The notes: generated from the sequence alone by a model not told the origin. Positions 16,079 to 25,357 are shown, numbered from the stretch's first letter. The stretch is DNA of 64,000 nucleotides from Chitinophagaceae bacterium (GCA_019638615.1 JAHBTL010000029.1:1-64000), one strand, 5' to 3'. Made by a program: numbers and translations.

Positions 16079-16879
16079 TTACTTTTTCGTTGGTATGGTG
16101 CTGGTATCTTTCGGCGGGTTACGACCAATAAAAGGATATTGTTCAAGCGTCATGATCTGTCCGCTGATCGGCCCCGATTCATCAGATAGCCAATAGATAG
16201 CTGCCGCCGCTATTTCTGCCGGCCAAATGATCCTGCCCGCAGGTGCGTACACGTTGGGCAGATCCTTGTACCAATCGTCGGCAAGGCCATGCTGCCTTTT
16301 GCGAATGGCCTCGTTTTCCGTTAATACCCAGCCGGGATTGATCTGGTTGACTCTCACTCCTTCTTCACGGAAAAGCGTATCTCCTAGATTTTGTGTCATG
16401 GTCATTAAAGCCCCTTTCGATACACTGTATGCAAACAGGTTGGGTTCGCCGCTGAATGCATTCACCGAGCCAATATTCAATACTGATCCTTTTTGTTCGC
16501 GCAGGTGCGGAAGTGCGGCCTTGATCAATGCGAATGGGGCTACCGTATTTACCTCTATCACTTTCCGTAATAAAGCAGCATCTGTCGTATGTATGTTAGA
16601 TGAAATAACGATCGCTGCATTGTTCACTACTGCGTCCAGTTTCCCGAAACTGCCAATCGCAAGATCCACCAGCCGCTGCGCAGCTCCTTCATGGGTGATA
16701 TCTTCTATATGAAGCACTGCATTCTGTTGTCCGAGCGAAGCCACTACTTCTTCCCCCCATTCTTTTTCAAGTCCGTGTACCACTACTTTCGCTCCTTCAG
16801 CTACACAGCGCAAGGCAATGGCTTTTCCAATGCCCGTACAACTGCCGGTTATGATGATGACTTTGTTTGTTAAACGCAT
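16079..16879 (-). CDS. SDR family oxidoreductase
   Basis: 266 residues from the Met at 16879 (MRLTNKVIIITG); the frame continues upstream only through AT-rich repeat sequence. Classical short-chain dehydrogenase: TGSCTGIG cofactor loop at 11-18, N-N-A-A at 86-89, catalytic Ser138 and Tyr151-x3-Lys155 (YSVSK), and PGW after the active site. NAD(P)-dependent oxidation or reduction of a hydroxyl, probably on a sugar acid or polyol given its neighbours: a zinc dehydrogenase, a hexulose-phosphate-synthase-like enzyme and an MFS transporter on the same strand. The genes are separated by AT-rich palindromic repeats rather than tightly packed. Confidence 0.85.
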   Translation of the reverse strand: MRLTNKVIIITGSCTGIGKAIALRCVAEGAKVVVHGLEKEWGEEVVASLGQQNAVLHIEDITHEGAAQRLVDLAIGSFGKLDAVVNNAAIVISSNIHTTDAALLRKVIEVNTVAPFALIKAALPHLREQKGSVLNIGSVNAFSGEPNLFAYSVSKGALMTMTQNLGDTLFREEGVRVNQINPGWVLTENEAIRKRQHGLADDWYKDLPNVYAPAGRIIWPAEIAAAAIYWLSDESGPISGQIMTLEQYPFIGRNPPKDTSTIPTKK

Positions 16880-16880
16880 T

Positions 16881-16969
16881 GGGTTGATTTGAGATTTTTG
16901 ATTTGAAATTTGAGATGTATTCCTGATTTGATATTGATTGCAAAATATCAAATATCAAATTTCAAATAT
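16881..16969. repeat. AT-rich palindromic repeat (TTTGAAATTTGA family)
   Basis: Arms of the type GATTTGAAATTTGAGAT on the left and CAAATATCAAATTTCAAAT on the right form a long imperfect hairpin. Same family as the repeats at 17997, 28553, 31199 and 35478. Confidence 0.75.
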
Positions 16970-16970
16970 T

Positions 16971-17996
16971 TTACACCGGTTTCAACACGCTCTTCACTAC
17001 TTCTCCTTTGTGCATTTTTTCAAACGCTTCATGCCATTCTGTTACGGGCCATACACCGCCGATGATCGGCTTTACATTCAGTTGCCCGCTCGCGAGTAAG
17101 GCGATCACGCGTTCCCATATAGGCCAGTTATGACTGAAGCTTCCCTGCAGGGTTACGTTTTTCTGCACCAGCGGGTCGAGTGAAAAGTTCAGCGGCTGAG
17201 GTCCCCAGCCCACTTTGGATATGGTGCCCTTGGGACGAACCAGCTGCAAGGCCATTTTTAAAGTAATGCTCGCCCCGGCTGCATCAATCACGCTGTCGGC
17301 GCCCAGTCCATCGCGTTGTTTGGCCCAGGGCATTGCATCTCCAATGATCCCTTCGCAGCCGTATTGTTTGGCAATCTCAATGCGGTGACGGTCGGCTTCC
17401 AGTCCTACCACGGCTACCTCGGCGCCGCACAGTCTTGCCATTGCTGCGCAAAGTATGCCTATTGTTCCCGGGCCCAATACGATTACCCTGTCGCCGGGTT
17501 TCAGGCGGGTATTTTCGATCACGGCATTATAGGCTACACAACAGGGCTCGGTCAGGCAAGCCTGTTCAAAAGCAAGCTGGTCGGGTACCTTGTGCAGGCA
17601 TCGCGCAGGTACGCGCACATATTTTGTCATGGCGCCGTTCACACCATAGCCAAATCCTTTCCGGTTAGGATCCAGGTTGTACAGGCCGCTTTTTGTCATC
17701 GGGCTGTCAGGATCGATGACTGCTGCTGTTTCACTCACTACTCTGTCTCCTTCTTTCCAGCCGGTAACGCGACTCCCGAGCGCTGCAATATATCCTCCAA
17801 ATTCATGTCCAAGCACGACCGGATAATTTACCGGCCAACTGTGATCGGCAGTCCACTGGTGCAGATCGCTACCACATACGCCAACATTGGCAACCTCCAG
17901 CAATACATCCTCATCACCTATCTGGGGCTTTTCTATTTCTCTTATTTCTACCGATCCCTTTTCAGGAGCATAATTTACAACCGCTGCTGATTTCAT
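16971..17996 (-). CDS. Zinc-dependent medium-chain alcohol/polyol dehydrogenase
   Basis: 341 residues. Catalytic zinc ligands are visible: Cys41 (GVCGSDLHQW), His64-Glu65 (VLGHEFGG) and Glu in TEPCCVAYNAV. A Rossmann motif VIVLGPGTIGILCAAMA follows at about 170. The four-cysteine structural zinc lobe usual near residues 95-110 is replaced by a Cys-free insert (VIDPDSPMTKSGLYNLDPNRKG), as in some sorbitol/threonine dehydrogenase relatives. It likely oxidises a polyol or sugar acid with NAD. Clustered with an SDR and a 3-hexulose-6-phosphate-synthase-like gene, suggesting a small carbohydrate catabolic route. Substrate not determinable from sequence. Confidence 0.85.
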   Translation of the reverse strand: MKSAAVVNYAPEKGSVEIREIEKPQIGDEDVLLEVANVGVCGSDLHQWTADHSWPVNYPVVLGHEFGGYIAALGSRVTGWKEGDRVVSETAAVIDPDSPMTKSGLYNLDPNRKGFGYGVNGAMTKYVRVPARCLHKVPDQLAFEQACLTEPCCVAYNAVIENTRLKPGDRVIVLGPGTIGILCAAMARLCGAEVAVVGLEADRHRIEIAKQYGCEGIIGDAMPWAKQRDGLGADSVIDAAGASITLKMALQLVRPKGTISKVGWGPQPLNFSLDPLVQKNVTLQGSFSHNWPIWERVIALLASGQLNVKPIIGGVWPVTEWHEAFEKMHKGEVVKSVLKPV

Positions 17997-18113
17997 TTGA
18001 TTTGAAATTTGGTATTTGAAATGGTGTATTTGAAATTTGATATTTAAGATTTGATATGCTATAATTTGACCGCTTAATCAACCAAAGCATCTCAAATCTC
18101 AAATTTCAAATAA
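17997..18113. repeat. AT-rich palindromic repeat (TTTGAAATTTGA family)
   Basis: Begins TTTGATTTGAAATTTGGTAT and ends ATCTCAAATCTCAAATTTCA; imperfect inverted arms around an unrelated centre. It fills the whole gap between two genes of the sugar cluster. Confidence 0.75.
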
Positions 18114-18803
18114 TTAAATGTCGTACGCATGTACCTTCTCACAAATAAGCCTCAGGGAGCTTTCAAGATCGCCGTCGGCGGTTTTAAATGCGTCTGCGTC
18201 TATAGTAAGGGGAGCGCCTAAAACCACCAAAGGGGCTCCATACTCAGGGCAACGGATGGCTTGCTCCAGCGTTAATCCTCCTACTGCCTGCACGGGTATA
18301 CTAACGGCTTCCACTACCTGCTTTAACTGGTCGAGCGGACTGGGCATGCGCTTGCCCTGCGCTGCAATGCCCCGCCTTTCATCGTATCCTATATGATGGA
18401 TCACATAGTCGCACCCGAGGTCTTCCAGCCATTTGGCGGCTACTACCATATCCGGGCAGCCAAGATTATCACCCATTACCTTCGCGCCAAAATCGCGTCC
18501 CGCATTTACTACGCATTTGATGGTTTCTTCATGTGCCCGGGCCATCACCACCACATGGGTGGCGCCGGCTTTTGCCATCATTTCGGCTTCCAAATAACCG
18601 CCGTCCATGGTTTTAAGGTCGGCTACTATAGGAACGCCGGGAAATGCTTCCCGTAATTTTTTTACTCCGTGTAATCCTTCCGCGAGAATCAGCGGTGTGC
18701 CGGCTTCGAGCCAGTCTACACCCGCGCGCATGGCAAGAGCTGCGGTTTCGAGGGCTTCGTCAATATTGGTAAGATCGAGCGATATCTGGACGATGGGCTT
18801 CAT
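18114..18803 (-). CDS. 3-hexulose-6-phosphate synthase-like / keto-gulonate-phosphate decarboxylase family enzyme
   Basis: 229 residues, a single TIM barrel of the orotidine-phosphate-decarboxylase superfamily. The family signature D-x-K-x-x-D is seen at 62-67 (ADLKTMDGG), with AGADWLEAGTP-like and AVGGLTLEQA phosphate-binding segments. Relatives either condense formaldehyde with ribulose 5-phosphate (HPS) or decarboxylate 3-keto-L-gulonate 6-phosphate (UlaD type). No 6-phospho-3-hexuloisomerase is nearby, and the company of two dehydrogenases favours a sugar-acid pathway over formaldehyde fixation; this is inference. Confidence 0.75.
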   Translation of the reverse strand: MKPIVQISLDLTNIDEALETAALAMRAGVDWLEAGTPLILAEGLHGVKKLREAFPGVPIVADLKTMDGGYLEAEMMAKAGATHVVVMARAHEETIKCVVNAGRDFGAKVMGDNLGCPDMVVAAKWLEDLGCDYVIHHIGYDERRGIAAQGKRMPSPLDQLKQVVEAVSIPVQAVGGLTLEQAIRCPEYGAPLVVLGAPLTIDADAFKTADGDLESSLRLICEKVHAYDI

Positions 18804-18922
18804 ACTCAGTAAATTTATCTGTCGTTTTTAATTCCTTTTCATTGATAAAATGCTGTACTAAAGAGGTGTTCCAAAGGCTTGTATACTCACTGCCCGCCAG
18901 GGTTCCGGTTTTTCATCCTGCT

Positions 18923-20149
18923 TCAGGAATTGGCCATTGTTTTTTCTGTTTTAAACATCCTGTAGGCTAATATAGTGCTTACCAGCATCAGGAATGCGCC
19001 CAGCAAAAACGGAGCCCCGGGAAAATACACCGGGGCATTTTTCTTTGTAAAGTAAGCAAAAAGATTGGTCATTAACGGAGGTCCCACTATTGTAGTCGCG
19101 CTCATCATACTGGTTAAAGCTCCCTGTAGTTCGCCCTGTTCATTGGCGGGCACATGACTGGAAATGACGGCCTGTAACGAGGGACCGCAGATGCCGCCGA
19201 GGCAATAGGGTACCAGGAAGGCAAACATCATCCAGCTTTGCGACGCAAATGCGAACAAGATCATTCCCAGCGTATACAACCCCAATCCCACATAAATGCT
19301 TTTTTCATTGCCCAGTTTGGGGGTAACCACGCGTATCAATCCGCCCTGCACCAGGCCTACCAGCAGTCCAACCACTCCCAGTGAAATGCCTACCATTTTT
19401 TCATCCCACTTAAATTTTTCCATATTAAAAAAGGCCCAGGTGCTTTGTACAGAATGGCTGGCGATGTATATCAGCATTAATGAAACGATGAGCCCGCTGA
19501 GCGCCGGATATTTGGTAAGATGCAGGAGCGAACCCATAGGGTTGGCTCTCTTCCATTCAAACTTTCTCCTGTTTTCCCTGCTGAGCGATTCCGGCAACAC
19601 AAAATATCCGTACAGCCAGTTCAATAAAGTTAGTATGGCGGCGGCTATGAATGGCACACGCGATCCCAAACTGCCAAGCAGTCCGCCGATAACAGGGCCG
19701 ATAATAAAGCCCAGGCCGAATGCGGCCCCGATCAGACCAAAATTCTTTGCACGGTCTTCCGGTGCACTGATGTCGGCTATATATGCCGTGGCGGTTGTAA
19801 AGCTTGCTCCTGTTATGCCGGCAATGATCCTGCCTACGAATAACCAGCCTATATTGGGCGCAATAGCGAGAAGAATATAATCCATGCCAAAGCCAAACAG
19901 TGAAAATAAAAGTACGGGTCTTCTTCCATAGCGATCACTAAGGTTGCCTAATACAGGAGCAAACAAAAACTGCATAATGGCAAAAGCAAAAGTGAGCCAG
20001 CCGCCCCATTGGGAGGCAGCGCTTAGATCACCGTGTATCAGCTCTTCAATAAGTCGGGGCATCACGGGTATAATAATGCCGAACCCAATTACATCGATAA
20101 GTATAGTAATAAATATGAAGCCTAATGCGGCCTGTTTGGAAGATGCCAT
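18923..20149 (-). CDS. MFS transporter, TetA/TCR-like
   Basis: 408 residues with 12 predicted helices. The loop 2-3 motif is clear ([14 protein letters not shown]) and motif C-like sequence follows ([15 protein letters not shown]), as in the 12-helix drug efflux subfamily that includes TetA. N-terminus [20 protein letters not shown] is typical. Being next to the sugar-acid enzymes it could instead move their substrate or a toxic by-product. It need not confer tetracycline resistance: many Bacteroidota homologues are annotated so by similarity alone. A gap of 119 bp separates it from the HPS-like gene. Confidence 0.8.
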   Translation of the reverse strand: MASSKQAALGFIFITILIDVIGFGIIIPVMPRLIEELIHGDLSAASQWGGWLTFAFAIMQFLFAPVLGNLSDRYGRRPVLLFSLFGFGMDYILLAIAPNIGWLFVGRIIAGITGASFTTATAYIADISAPEDRAKNFGLIGAAFGLGFIIGPVIGGLLGSLGSRVPFIAAAILTLLNWLYGYFVLPESLSRENRRKFEWKRANPMGSLLHLTKYPALSGLIVSLMLIYIASHSVQSTWAFFNMEKFKWDEKMVGISLGVVGLLVGLVQGGLIRVVTPKLGNEKSIYVGLGLYTLGMILFAFASQSWMMFAFLVPYCLGGICGPSLQAVISSHVPANEQGELQGALTSMMSATTIVGPPLMTNLFAYFTKKNAPVYFPGAPFLLGAFLMLVSTILAYRMFKTEKTMANS

Positions 20150-20159
20150 GTAAATAATT

Positions 20160-20294
20160 TTGCTATCAGCTATCAGCCACGAGCTATCAGCCGTGGCAAC
20201 CAGTTAAAATTTTTTAATTTTCTTTCTATTGTTATTAAAAGCGGACATTGACACCGAAAGCTGACTGCTGAAAGCCGGAAGTTGACAGCTCCCC
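20160..20294. repeat. GCTATCAGC-type repeat spacer
   Basis: Contains iterated GCTATCAGCTATCAGCC, GAGCTATCAGCC and later GCTGACTGCTGAAAGCC words. The same vocabulary recurs at 25005-25260, 31681-31767, 33095-33120 and 52400-52600, always between genes. Confidence 0.6.
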
Positions 20295-20822
20295 TCACCA
20301 TCCCCCCAGTGTTTGAACGCCGCTGCCGAATTTTGCTTCATGGTCGAGCAGCCATTTTTTGCGCCACAGGTCGCCGCCATACCCTACAAGACTTCCATTG
20401 GCGCCGATAACACGGTGACAGGGTACCACAATGCTGATCTGGTTTTTGCCATTGGTGGTTCCGACAGCCCTGATGGCTTTGGGGTCTCCGATGCGCTTTG
20501 ATAATTCCATATATGAAATTGTTTTGCCGTAAGGAATATCCAGCAATGCGGCCCACACTTTTTGCTGGAAAGCAGTTCCCTGCTGGCTGAAAGGAAAATC
20601 AAACGATTTTCGTACGCCTTCAAAATATTCTTTCAATTGCAATATGCATGTATTGATATGAACATTGCCGGAAGTGCTTTGTGAAAGCTGCTCTGTATCC
20701 AGCTTGGGCCCTTTCCAGGCATTCACAAAAAGAATGGCATGAATTCCCTCATCGTCCGCTTTTATTTCCAGCAATCCTACAGGCGAATCGTAGTAGGTGG
20801 TTTGCAATTCCGTTGCTATCAT
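20295..20822 (-). CDS. ogt: Methylated-DNA--[protein]-cysteine S-methyltransferase
   Basis: 175 residues. The active-site motif PCHRV is at 134-138 with Cys135 as methyl acceptor, preceded by the DNA-binding helix region ([21 protein letters not shown]) and followed by [18 protein letters not shown]. The N-terminal RNase-H-like domain is present, so it is full length. It removes methyl groups from O6-methylguanine in a suicide reaction. No Ada regulatory domain is attached. It stands alone, divergent from the YeeE genes. Confidence 0.9.
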   Translation of the reverse strand: MIATELQTTYYDSPVGLLEIKADDEGIHAILFVNAWKGPKLDTEQLSQSTSGNVHINTCILQLKEYFEGVRKSFDFPFSQQGTAFQQKVWAALLDIPYGKTISYMELSKRIGDPKAIRAVGTTNGKNQISIVVPCHRVIGANGSLVGYGGDLWRKKWLLDHEAKFGSGVQTLGGW

Positions 20823-20995
20823 AACAGGCTCTTTTTAAAGAGCCGGTAAATTTACTGTTATTATCAGCCTGTTTTGCTACCGTTGATAACTTTTTGCTGA
20901 GGTTGCAGTAACACCACTTCTTTGGTTGCCGTATACACGCCTGGTACCAGGTATTCGTTAAATTTTGATAAATTACATGCTTTAATTTTTGCAAC

Positions 20996-21559
20996 ATGTT
21001 AGATTGGTTAAAACAGCCCTGGCCCTGGTATGTAGCCGGGCCGCTGATAGGATTGACCGTACCGCTGCTCCTGTTACTGGGAAACAAATCTTTTGGAATA
21101 TCATCCTCACTGCGGCATATATGCGCGGCATGTATGCCTTCGAAGATTCCTTTTTTTCAGTACGACTGGAAAAAAGAAGTATGGAACCTGTTTTTTGTAG
21201 GAGGTGTATTGCTGGGCGGTATCATAGCGGGCCAGTTATTGGCAGATCCGCAGCCTGTGAAAGTGAGCGCTGAGCTTTCAACTGGGCTGGCCGGTTATGG
21301 CATTACCGATTACAGCAGCATGGTTCCCAAAGATATTTTTTCGTGGGAAACTCTTTTTACTGCAAGAGGATTTATCATGATGGTTGTTGGTGGTTTTCTG
21401 GTTGGATTCGGTACACGGTATGCCGGCGGCTGTACCAGCGGACATGCGATCATGGGGCTCAGTGATCTGCAATTGCCCTCGTTGATAGCAACCTGTTGTT
21501 TTATGGCGGGCGGTTTTATCACCACCTGGCTTATTCTTCCCTGGATATTAAAACTATAA
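20996..21559 (+). CDS. YeeE/YedE family protein, N-terminal half-transporter
   Basis: 187 residues, five or so helices, ending in the conserved half-site [18 protein letters not shown] with a Cys that in YeeE-type thiosulfate transporters lines the substrate path. In Escherichia coli YeeE is one polypeptide with two such halves; here the second half is encoded by the next gene, 3 bp away. Predicted to take up thiosulfate or a related sulfur species. Starts at the ATG at 20996 ([15 protein letters not shown]). No rhodanese or sulfite genes are adjacent. Confidence 0.8.
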   Translation: MLDWLKQPWPWYVAGPLIGLTVPLLLLLGNKSFGISSSLRHICAACMPSKIPFFQYDWKKEVWNLFFVGGVLLGGIIAGQLLADPQPVKVSAELSTGLAGYGITDYSSMVPKDIFSWETLFTARGFIMMVVGGFLVGFGTRYAGGCTSGHAIMGLSDLQLPSLIATCCFMAGGFITTWLILPWILKL

Positions 21560-21562
21560 ATT

Positions 21563-22093
21563 ATGCCATCTTCCATCAATACCGGTAATACTTCGTTTGT
21601 TAAACAGATACCCGATACAGATTCAGAGATCCGGTCTGTGAACACGGTCATTACGTCAAGCAGCAGTCTGGATAAGCCGCTGGCGTCTAATATAAAATAC
21701 CTGCTGGCAGGAATATTCTTTGGTATCCTGCTGGTAAAAGCCGAGGTCATTTCCTGGTTCAGGATACAGGAAATGTTCAGGCTGGAGAACTTTCATATGT
21801 ATGGAGTGATAGGCTCGGCAGTGGCCGTAGGTATGCTAAGCGTATGGCTGATCAAAAAATTCAGGGCCCGGTCTGTGGAAGGAGAGGCCATTCAGCCTGA
21901 GCCCAGGCGGATGAACAAAGGTGTTGTATATGGCGGGCTGATTTTTGGTGTCGGCTGGGCGATAACCGGCGCCTGTCCTGGTCCGTTGTTTGCGCAAATA
22001 GGTACGGGGGCAACGGTTACCATCGTAACGCTTTTAAGCGCTGTTGCGGGTACTTGGGTGTACGGGTTGATAAGGAACAGACTACCGCATTAG
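21563..22093 (+). CDS. YeeE/YedE family protein (DUF6691-type), C-terminal half-transporter
   Basis: 176 residues. After a soluble ~35-residue N-terminus come about four helices and the second half-site GVGWAITGACPGPLFAQIG, again with a conserved Cys. It pairs with the gene 3 bp upstream to form a complete sulfur-compound channel in the inner membrane. A GC-rich hairpin follows at 22186. The long polar N-terminus (TDSEIRSVNTVI) is not usual for the family and may be a late start; a Met later in the frame is not obvious. Confidence 0.8.
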   Translation: MPSSINTGNTSFVKQIPDTDSEIRSVNTVITSSSSLDKPLASNIKYLLAGIFFGILLVKAEVISWFRIQEMFRLENFHMYGVIGSAVAVGMLSVWLIKKFRARSVEGEAIQPEPRRMNKGVVYGGLIFGVGWAITGACPGPLFAQIGTGATVTIVTLLSAVAGTWVYGLIRNRLPH

Positions 22094-22185
22094 AGCCCGG
22101 GTATATATTATATTATGCAGCAGGAAATAATATTTTTCCAGCACCGTCTTTGCTACTTTTATTTTTTCCTGTGTGTTAAAATATA

Positions 22186-22213
22186 TCCCTGGCCGGCAAA
22201 TCCCGGCCAGGGA
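22186..22213. terminator. Hairpin between convergent genes
   Basis: CCCTGGCCGG-CAAATC-CCGGCCAGGG forms a perfect 10-bp GC-rich stem. It lies between the YeeE pair and the minus-strand lipoprotein and may serve both. Confidence 0.7.
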
Positions 22214-22236
22214 CCATCAATTTGCAGTTGTATTAA

Positions 22237-22716
22237 TTATACTTTTTCTGCATTTACAACCGTAACGCCAAATACTGTTGTACTTTGATGGTTGCCGGCA
22301 AAAAAGGATTGGATTGATTGAAATGCATGTACACTTTCATAATCATTGTTTATTAAAAAAAACACCTTTTTACTATCTGTGTCTTTAAGAATGACGCCAT
22401 ATTCGAATGTAATTATTTCCGCGGAGTGTATCCCGCTCATGTCAATAGACTTGGCCCCCTGAATTTTTTCAACGAGGATCAGTTTACTCCCCTTGTTATA
22501 ATTCAGGACAATTCCATTGTCATCGTTTGCAATAGTAACATCTCCCGAGAGAACCATGCTGCCTGCCTTTTTTGCAGCTTCGATTATGTCATTCTTTATT
22601 ACTGAATTTTCAGCAGGGTCTTTTTTACATGAAGAAACAAGTATAATAGTAATAAATGCTGTTATTATACTCAGGGGTAGAATACTTCCCGGTGGTTTTA
22701 AATTTTTCATTTTCAT
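22237..22716 (-). CDS. Putative lipoprotein
   Basis: 159 residues. A hydrophobic leader (SILPLSIITAFITIILVSSC) ends in a lipobox-like L-V-S-S-C followed by K-K-D, which fits lipoprotein processing. The mature part is a beta-rich domain (GDVTIANDDNGIVLNYNKGSKLILVEKI). No family recognised. Its neighbours are an XRE regulator and a membrane protein on the same strand, 92 bp upstream, but there is no evidence of co-regulation. Confidence 0.55.
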   Translation of the reverse strand: MKMKNLKPPGSILPLSIITAFITIILVSSCKKDPAENSVIKNDIIEAAKKAGSMVLSGDVTIANDDNGIVLNYNKGSKLILVEKIQGAKSIDMSGIHSAEIITFEYGVILKDTDSKKVFFLINNDYESVHAFQSIQSFFAGNHQSTTVFGVTVVNAEKV

Positions 22717-22808
22717 TTTTCTACATTTGTTTTGTTAATAGATAGAATGTCTGTATGTCTGCAAATTGATGTATGGATTTCGGGCCTTTCGATTTTTCGG
22801 AAGGCTTT

Positions 22809-23009
22809 TTAATCTGTATCTTCAAGTATGAATATTTCATCTACCCTTTTTTGAAAAACCTTTGCAATCTTTAGCGCCAGAACAGTAGAAGGGACATACT
22901 TATTACTTTCGATTGCATTAATTGTTTGTCTTGACACTTTTACTCTTTCGGCTAAATCTGCCTGCGTTATATTGAGAATTGCCCGTTCAACGCGTATTGT
23001 ATTTTTCAT
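22809..23009 (-). CDS. XRE-family helix-turn-helix regulator
   Basis: 66 residues, essentially one HTH domain: IRVERAILNITQADLAERVKVSRQTINAIESNKYVPSTVLALKIAKVF. This is the small stand-alone class (YozG/HipB-like) that is usually encoded beside a membrane protein. Here its ATG overlaps the stop of the upstream membrane protein gene (ATGA), so the two are translationally coupled and form one operon. It is likely to repress its own operon. Confidence 0.85.
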   Translation of the reverse strand: MKNTIRVERAILNITQADLAERVKVSRQTINAIESNKYVPSTVLALKIAKVFQKRVDEIFILEDTD

Positions 23010-23482
23010 ATATTACTCTTGTTAATGCTTTTTCTATCATAATATATTGTAAGATTAAATCTTATAATAAAGAGGATAAGCGTTGTGCAAATATTGTAAG
23101 CCATTATACTTAAAAAGAGTGTGTTGTAAATGAGGATGATAGATAAAATAATGAGCAGGGTATTTACAAGCACCGCCCACAGCAGTGATTCTAAGCGCAG
23201 CCTGGAAATCCTTTCATCTTCATCTTTTTCTTTTGAAAAGGCAATCAACAATAAGCCTACGAGCAGCAAAACGCTTCCAATTTCATCAGTAAAATTGTTG
23301 TATTGGATATTGAACAGAAACCCGTTATCGAAAGCGATATTTTCTGTTCCTTTTACTGCATAGTCAAGAAAATGAAAGGCGAAACCGAAATGTATATTCA
23401 ATATCATTAGTACCAAAGCCGGCAAGGCAATAATCCATCCTGCATGCTTGAACCTGTTTGGTAAAAGGAATTTTGTTTGCAT
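23006..23482 (-). CDS. Four-helix membrane protein partnered with an XRE regulator
   Basis: 158 residues from the Met at 23482 (MQTKFLLPNRFKHAGWI); a longer frame to 23527 exists but adds an odd N-terminus. Four predicted helices with a charged loop KEKDEDERISRLRLES between helices two and three. Small XRE plus membrane protein pairs of this type are common in Bacteroidota and Firmicutes; the membrane partner may sense a signal and control the regulator, but this has not been established from sequence. Confidence 0.65.
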   Translation of the reverse strand: MQTKFLLPNRFKHAGWIIALPALVLMILNIHFGFAFHFLDYAVKGTENIAFDNGFLFNIQYNNFTDEIGSVLLLVGLLLIAFSKEKDEDERISRLRLESLLWAVLVNTLLIILSIILIYNTLFLSIMAYNICTTLILFIIRFNLTIYYDRKSINKSNI

Positions 23483-23529
23483 AAATATTGATTTGAATAG
23501 TAATGCAAAGTAAAAAATAGTTTTCATAA

Positions 23530-23944
23530 AGTAAAGTAAATTTTACAAAAAGTATTATATATTTTACTTAATAAGGAATGTAAAGAGAAGTTAGGGAGAT
23601 CGGGATCCTTAAAAGGCTGGCAGGCTTGATTAAGTGACGTTAATTAAAAACAGAGACTGGATATCCTGCACCTTTCCGGTTTTGAGGTGCCAATTTGGAA
23701 CCTCAAACTGAAATGCTATTTTGTTTAAACGCAAAGCGTTATCAATTGGTAATTTCCGGCGCATATCGGCGAAAATGATAGTGAGCTCCCTTCTTTATTC
23801 ACAGGAACTTTCTATTTTTATCCTCTCCAATCTGAATATTCTTCTGAGTGCCCGAAACCCATTACCTACAAAAAACCATTGGAACTAAATAATTACTTAA
23901 CTACCGGAAAAAGGTATTGAGAGCCGGTAAAAATTGCATTCCAA
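23530..23944. other. Gene-free spacer with possible ORF6N scrap
   Basis: 415 bp with no intact gene. Around 23680-23730 the minus strand reads LRFQIGTS, which matches the ORF6N core (compare LRSQFVTSS at about 24715 on the minus strand) and may be a fragment of an ORF6N gene. The segment near 23530-23575 is very AT-rich and holds GTAAA-TTTAC words upstream of the membrane/XRE operon. Confidence 0.4.
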
Positions 23945-24535
23945 ATGTTATCTAAAAAAATTTCGCAAGCAATAAATATAGTTTCCATGGACACAAATAA
24001 AGCCACCCAATCTTTCGAGTCGGAGATTGGAAAAGAATTAAAAAAACGAGTAAAGGCTATCGGCCGGGATTCCAGCTTAGCTCATATCATATTGTGGGTA
24101 TCTATCATAGCAAGTTTTGCTTCCGCTATTATGGTAGCCTCGGGACAGAAAATTTTTGAAAACAATATCTGGCTGGCGATCATAGCCGGTATTCCCGGTT
24201 TGGTGGTGCTGGTAGACAAAACTTTTGACTTTGCCAGGAGGTCATCGTCGGGTATTATGTACAAAATAGAATTGCAGGAATTGAAAAACGACTACGAGTT
24301 TGGAAAAATAAATGCATACAGGGCCGCCCAAAGGCTTCAGGAAATAACCCGGAGGCACGAATCTTCATTTTTAAGAATAGGGTTTTTAACAGGTGAAAGG
24401 AATATTGCAGCGCCGGAACCTCACTATGCTGATAGTCCTGTATACAAAGAGAACAAAAACGATCCGGCCGAAACAAACCTCCTGGCGCCCAAAAGCCACA
24501 CCGGTAACGGAGTATCCAGCAACGGTGTAAAATAA
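23945..24535 (+). CDS. Two-helix membrane protein, SLATT-like layout
   Basis: 196 residues. An amphipathic N-terminal segment precedes two adjacent transmembrane helices (LAHIILWVSIIASFASAIMVA and IWLAIIAGIPGLVVLV), followed by a long charged helix (KIELQELKNDYEFGKINAYRAAQRLQEITRRHESS) and a disordered tail. This resembles 2TM SLATT/DUF4231 proteins, which occur near nucleotide-signalling or defence genes, but none are seen here, and the match is by layout only. A tail rich in N/P/S is unusual. Start could also be the Met at codon 15 (MDTNKATQS). Confidence 0.5.
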   Translation: MLSKKISQAINIVSMDTNKATQSFESEIGKELKKRVKAIGRDSSLAHIILWVSIIASFASAIMVASGQKIFENNIWLAIIAGIPGLVVLVDKTFDFARRSSSGIMYKIELQELKNDYEFGKINAYRAAQRLQEITRRHESSFLRIGFLTGERNIAAPEPHYADSPVYKENKNDPAETNLLAPKSHTGNGVSSNGVK

Positions 24536-24616
24536 TGCTGTAATAATAATCCACTAACATATTTATCAGCCTGGCACAGGTTCTCAACCCGTACCAGGCT
24601 GTATTATTTAATGCTG

Positions 24617-24919
24617 CTACCGGCGTTTGATTTTACTTTTTAAAACACTTGCCAGCATGGTAACGCCGTGTTCGGTAAAGGCATAGGGGAGGTATCTTCT
24701 GCCACCCCAACTTGAGGTAACAAATTGTGACCTCAAGTTTTCCCACTCAACTTCAGTGAGTTGAAACATAAAATCTTCCGGAAAACGGCTAAGGTTCCTT
24801 TTAACGGCCTGGTTCAATACCTTTGTATCCACCTGGTATAGCTCAGAGATATCAAAATCAAGTATTACCGGTTCGCCTCTCAGGGCATGTATTTTTTGCT
24901 GGATAATAGTGAGTTGCAT
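24617..24919 (-). CDS. ORF6N domain protein, C-terminally truncated
   Basis: 100 residues. Clear ORF6N (KilA-N-associated) domain: [51 protein letters not shown], then [25 protein letters not shown]. Chromosomal ORF6N proteins of Bacteroidota are normally about 170-190 residues, with a coiled coil after this point; here the frame ends abruptly in KIKRR, so the gene is shortened. The domain is of phage origin and thought to bind DNA. Confidence 0.75.
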   Translation of the reverse strand: MQLTIIQQKIHALRGEPVILDFDISELYQVDTKVLNQAVKRNLSRFPEDFMFQLTEVEWENLRSQFVTSSWGGRRYLPYAFTEHGVTMLASVLKSKIKRR

Positions 24920-24949
24920 GGTTGGGTGTTTAAATATTGGTTAACAAAA

Positions 24950-25290
24950 GTTAAACATATTTCAATTTAGTGAAATGTCAAAATCGTTGAAACAGCATCC
25001 CCTGCTCAAAGCCCAAAGCCGGCCGCCGACCGCCCTCAGCTCACAGCCAAGAGAAACAGTTGACAATGGATGGTTGGCGATTTTTTCATGGCTGGTTTGT
25101 GCTCCAAGCATTCGGAGTCTGATTTGAGATGATCAGAAACTACAAACCACAAACCATAAACGCTGACAACTGTCCATTGTCAATTCTCCATTCTCCACCG
25201 TCCACTATCCATTGCCTACGGCTGAAAGCTGATGGCTGACCGCTGACCGCTCAAAGCCCCAGCCATATATTTTTTAAATTTTTCTTCTCA
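24950..25290. other. Upstream spacer of the S10 operon, repeat-rich
   Basis: No gene. It is filled with intergenic repeat words of the GCTGAAAGCTGATGGCTGAC and ACAAACCACAAACCATAAAC kinds and CCATTGTCAATTCTCCATTC iterations. The operon promoter follows at 25295. Confidence 0.6.
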
Positions 25291-25294
25291 ACTA

Positions 25295-25326
25295 TTTGGC
25301 AATAAATAATCATACACCTACCTTTG
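25295..25326 (+). promoter_or_regulatory. Promoter of the S10-spc operon
   Basis: TTTG at 25295-25298 and TACCTTTG at 25319-25326 separated by 20 bp: a textbook Bacteroidota sigma-ABfr promoter (TTTG / TAnnTTTG). The start would lie near 25333, about 25 nt ahead of the rpsJ ATG at 25358. No str operon genes precede it. Confidence 0.75.
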
Positions 25327-25357
25327 CACTCCCAAAATCAAATGGGTACTTTACGGT

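Noticed and set aside
18914-20149. Calling the TetA-like MFS a tetracycline resistance gene
   Set aside because: Similarity to the subfamily is not evidence of drug specificity; context is metabolic.
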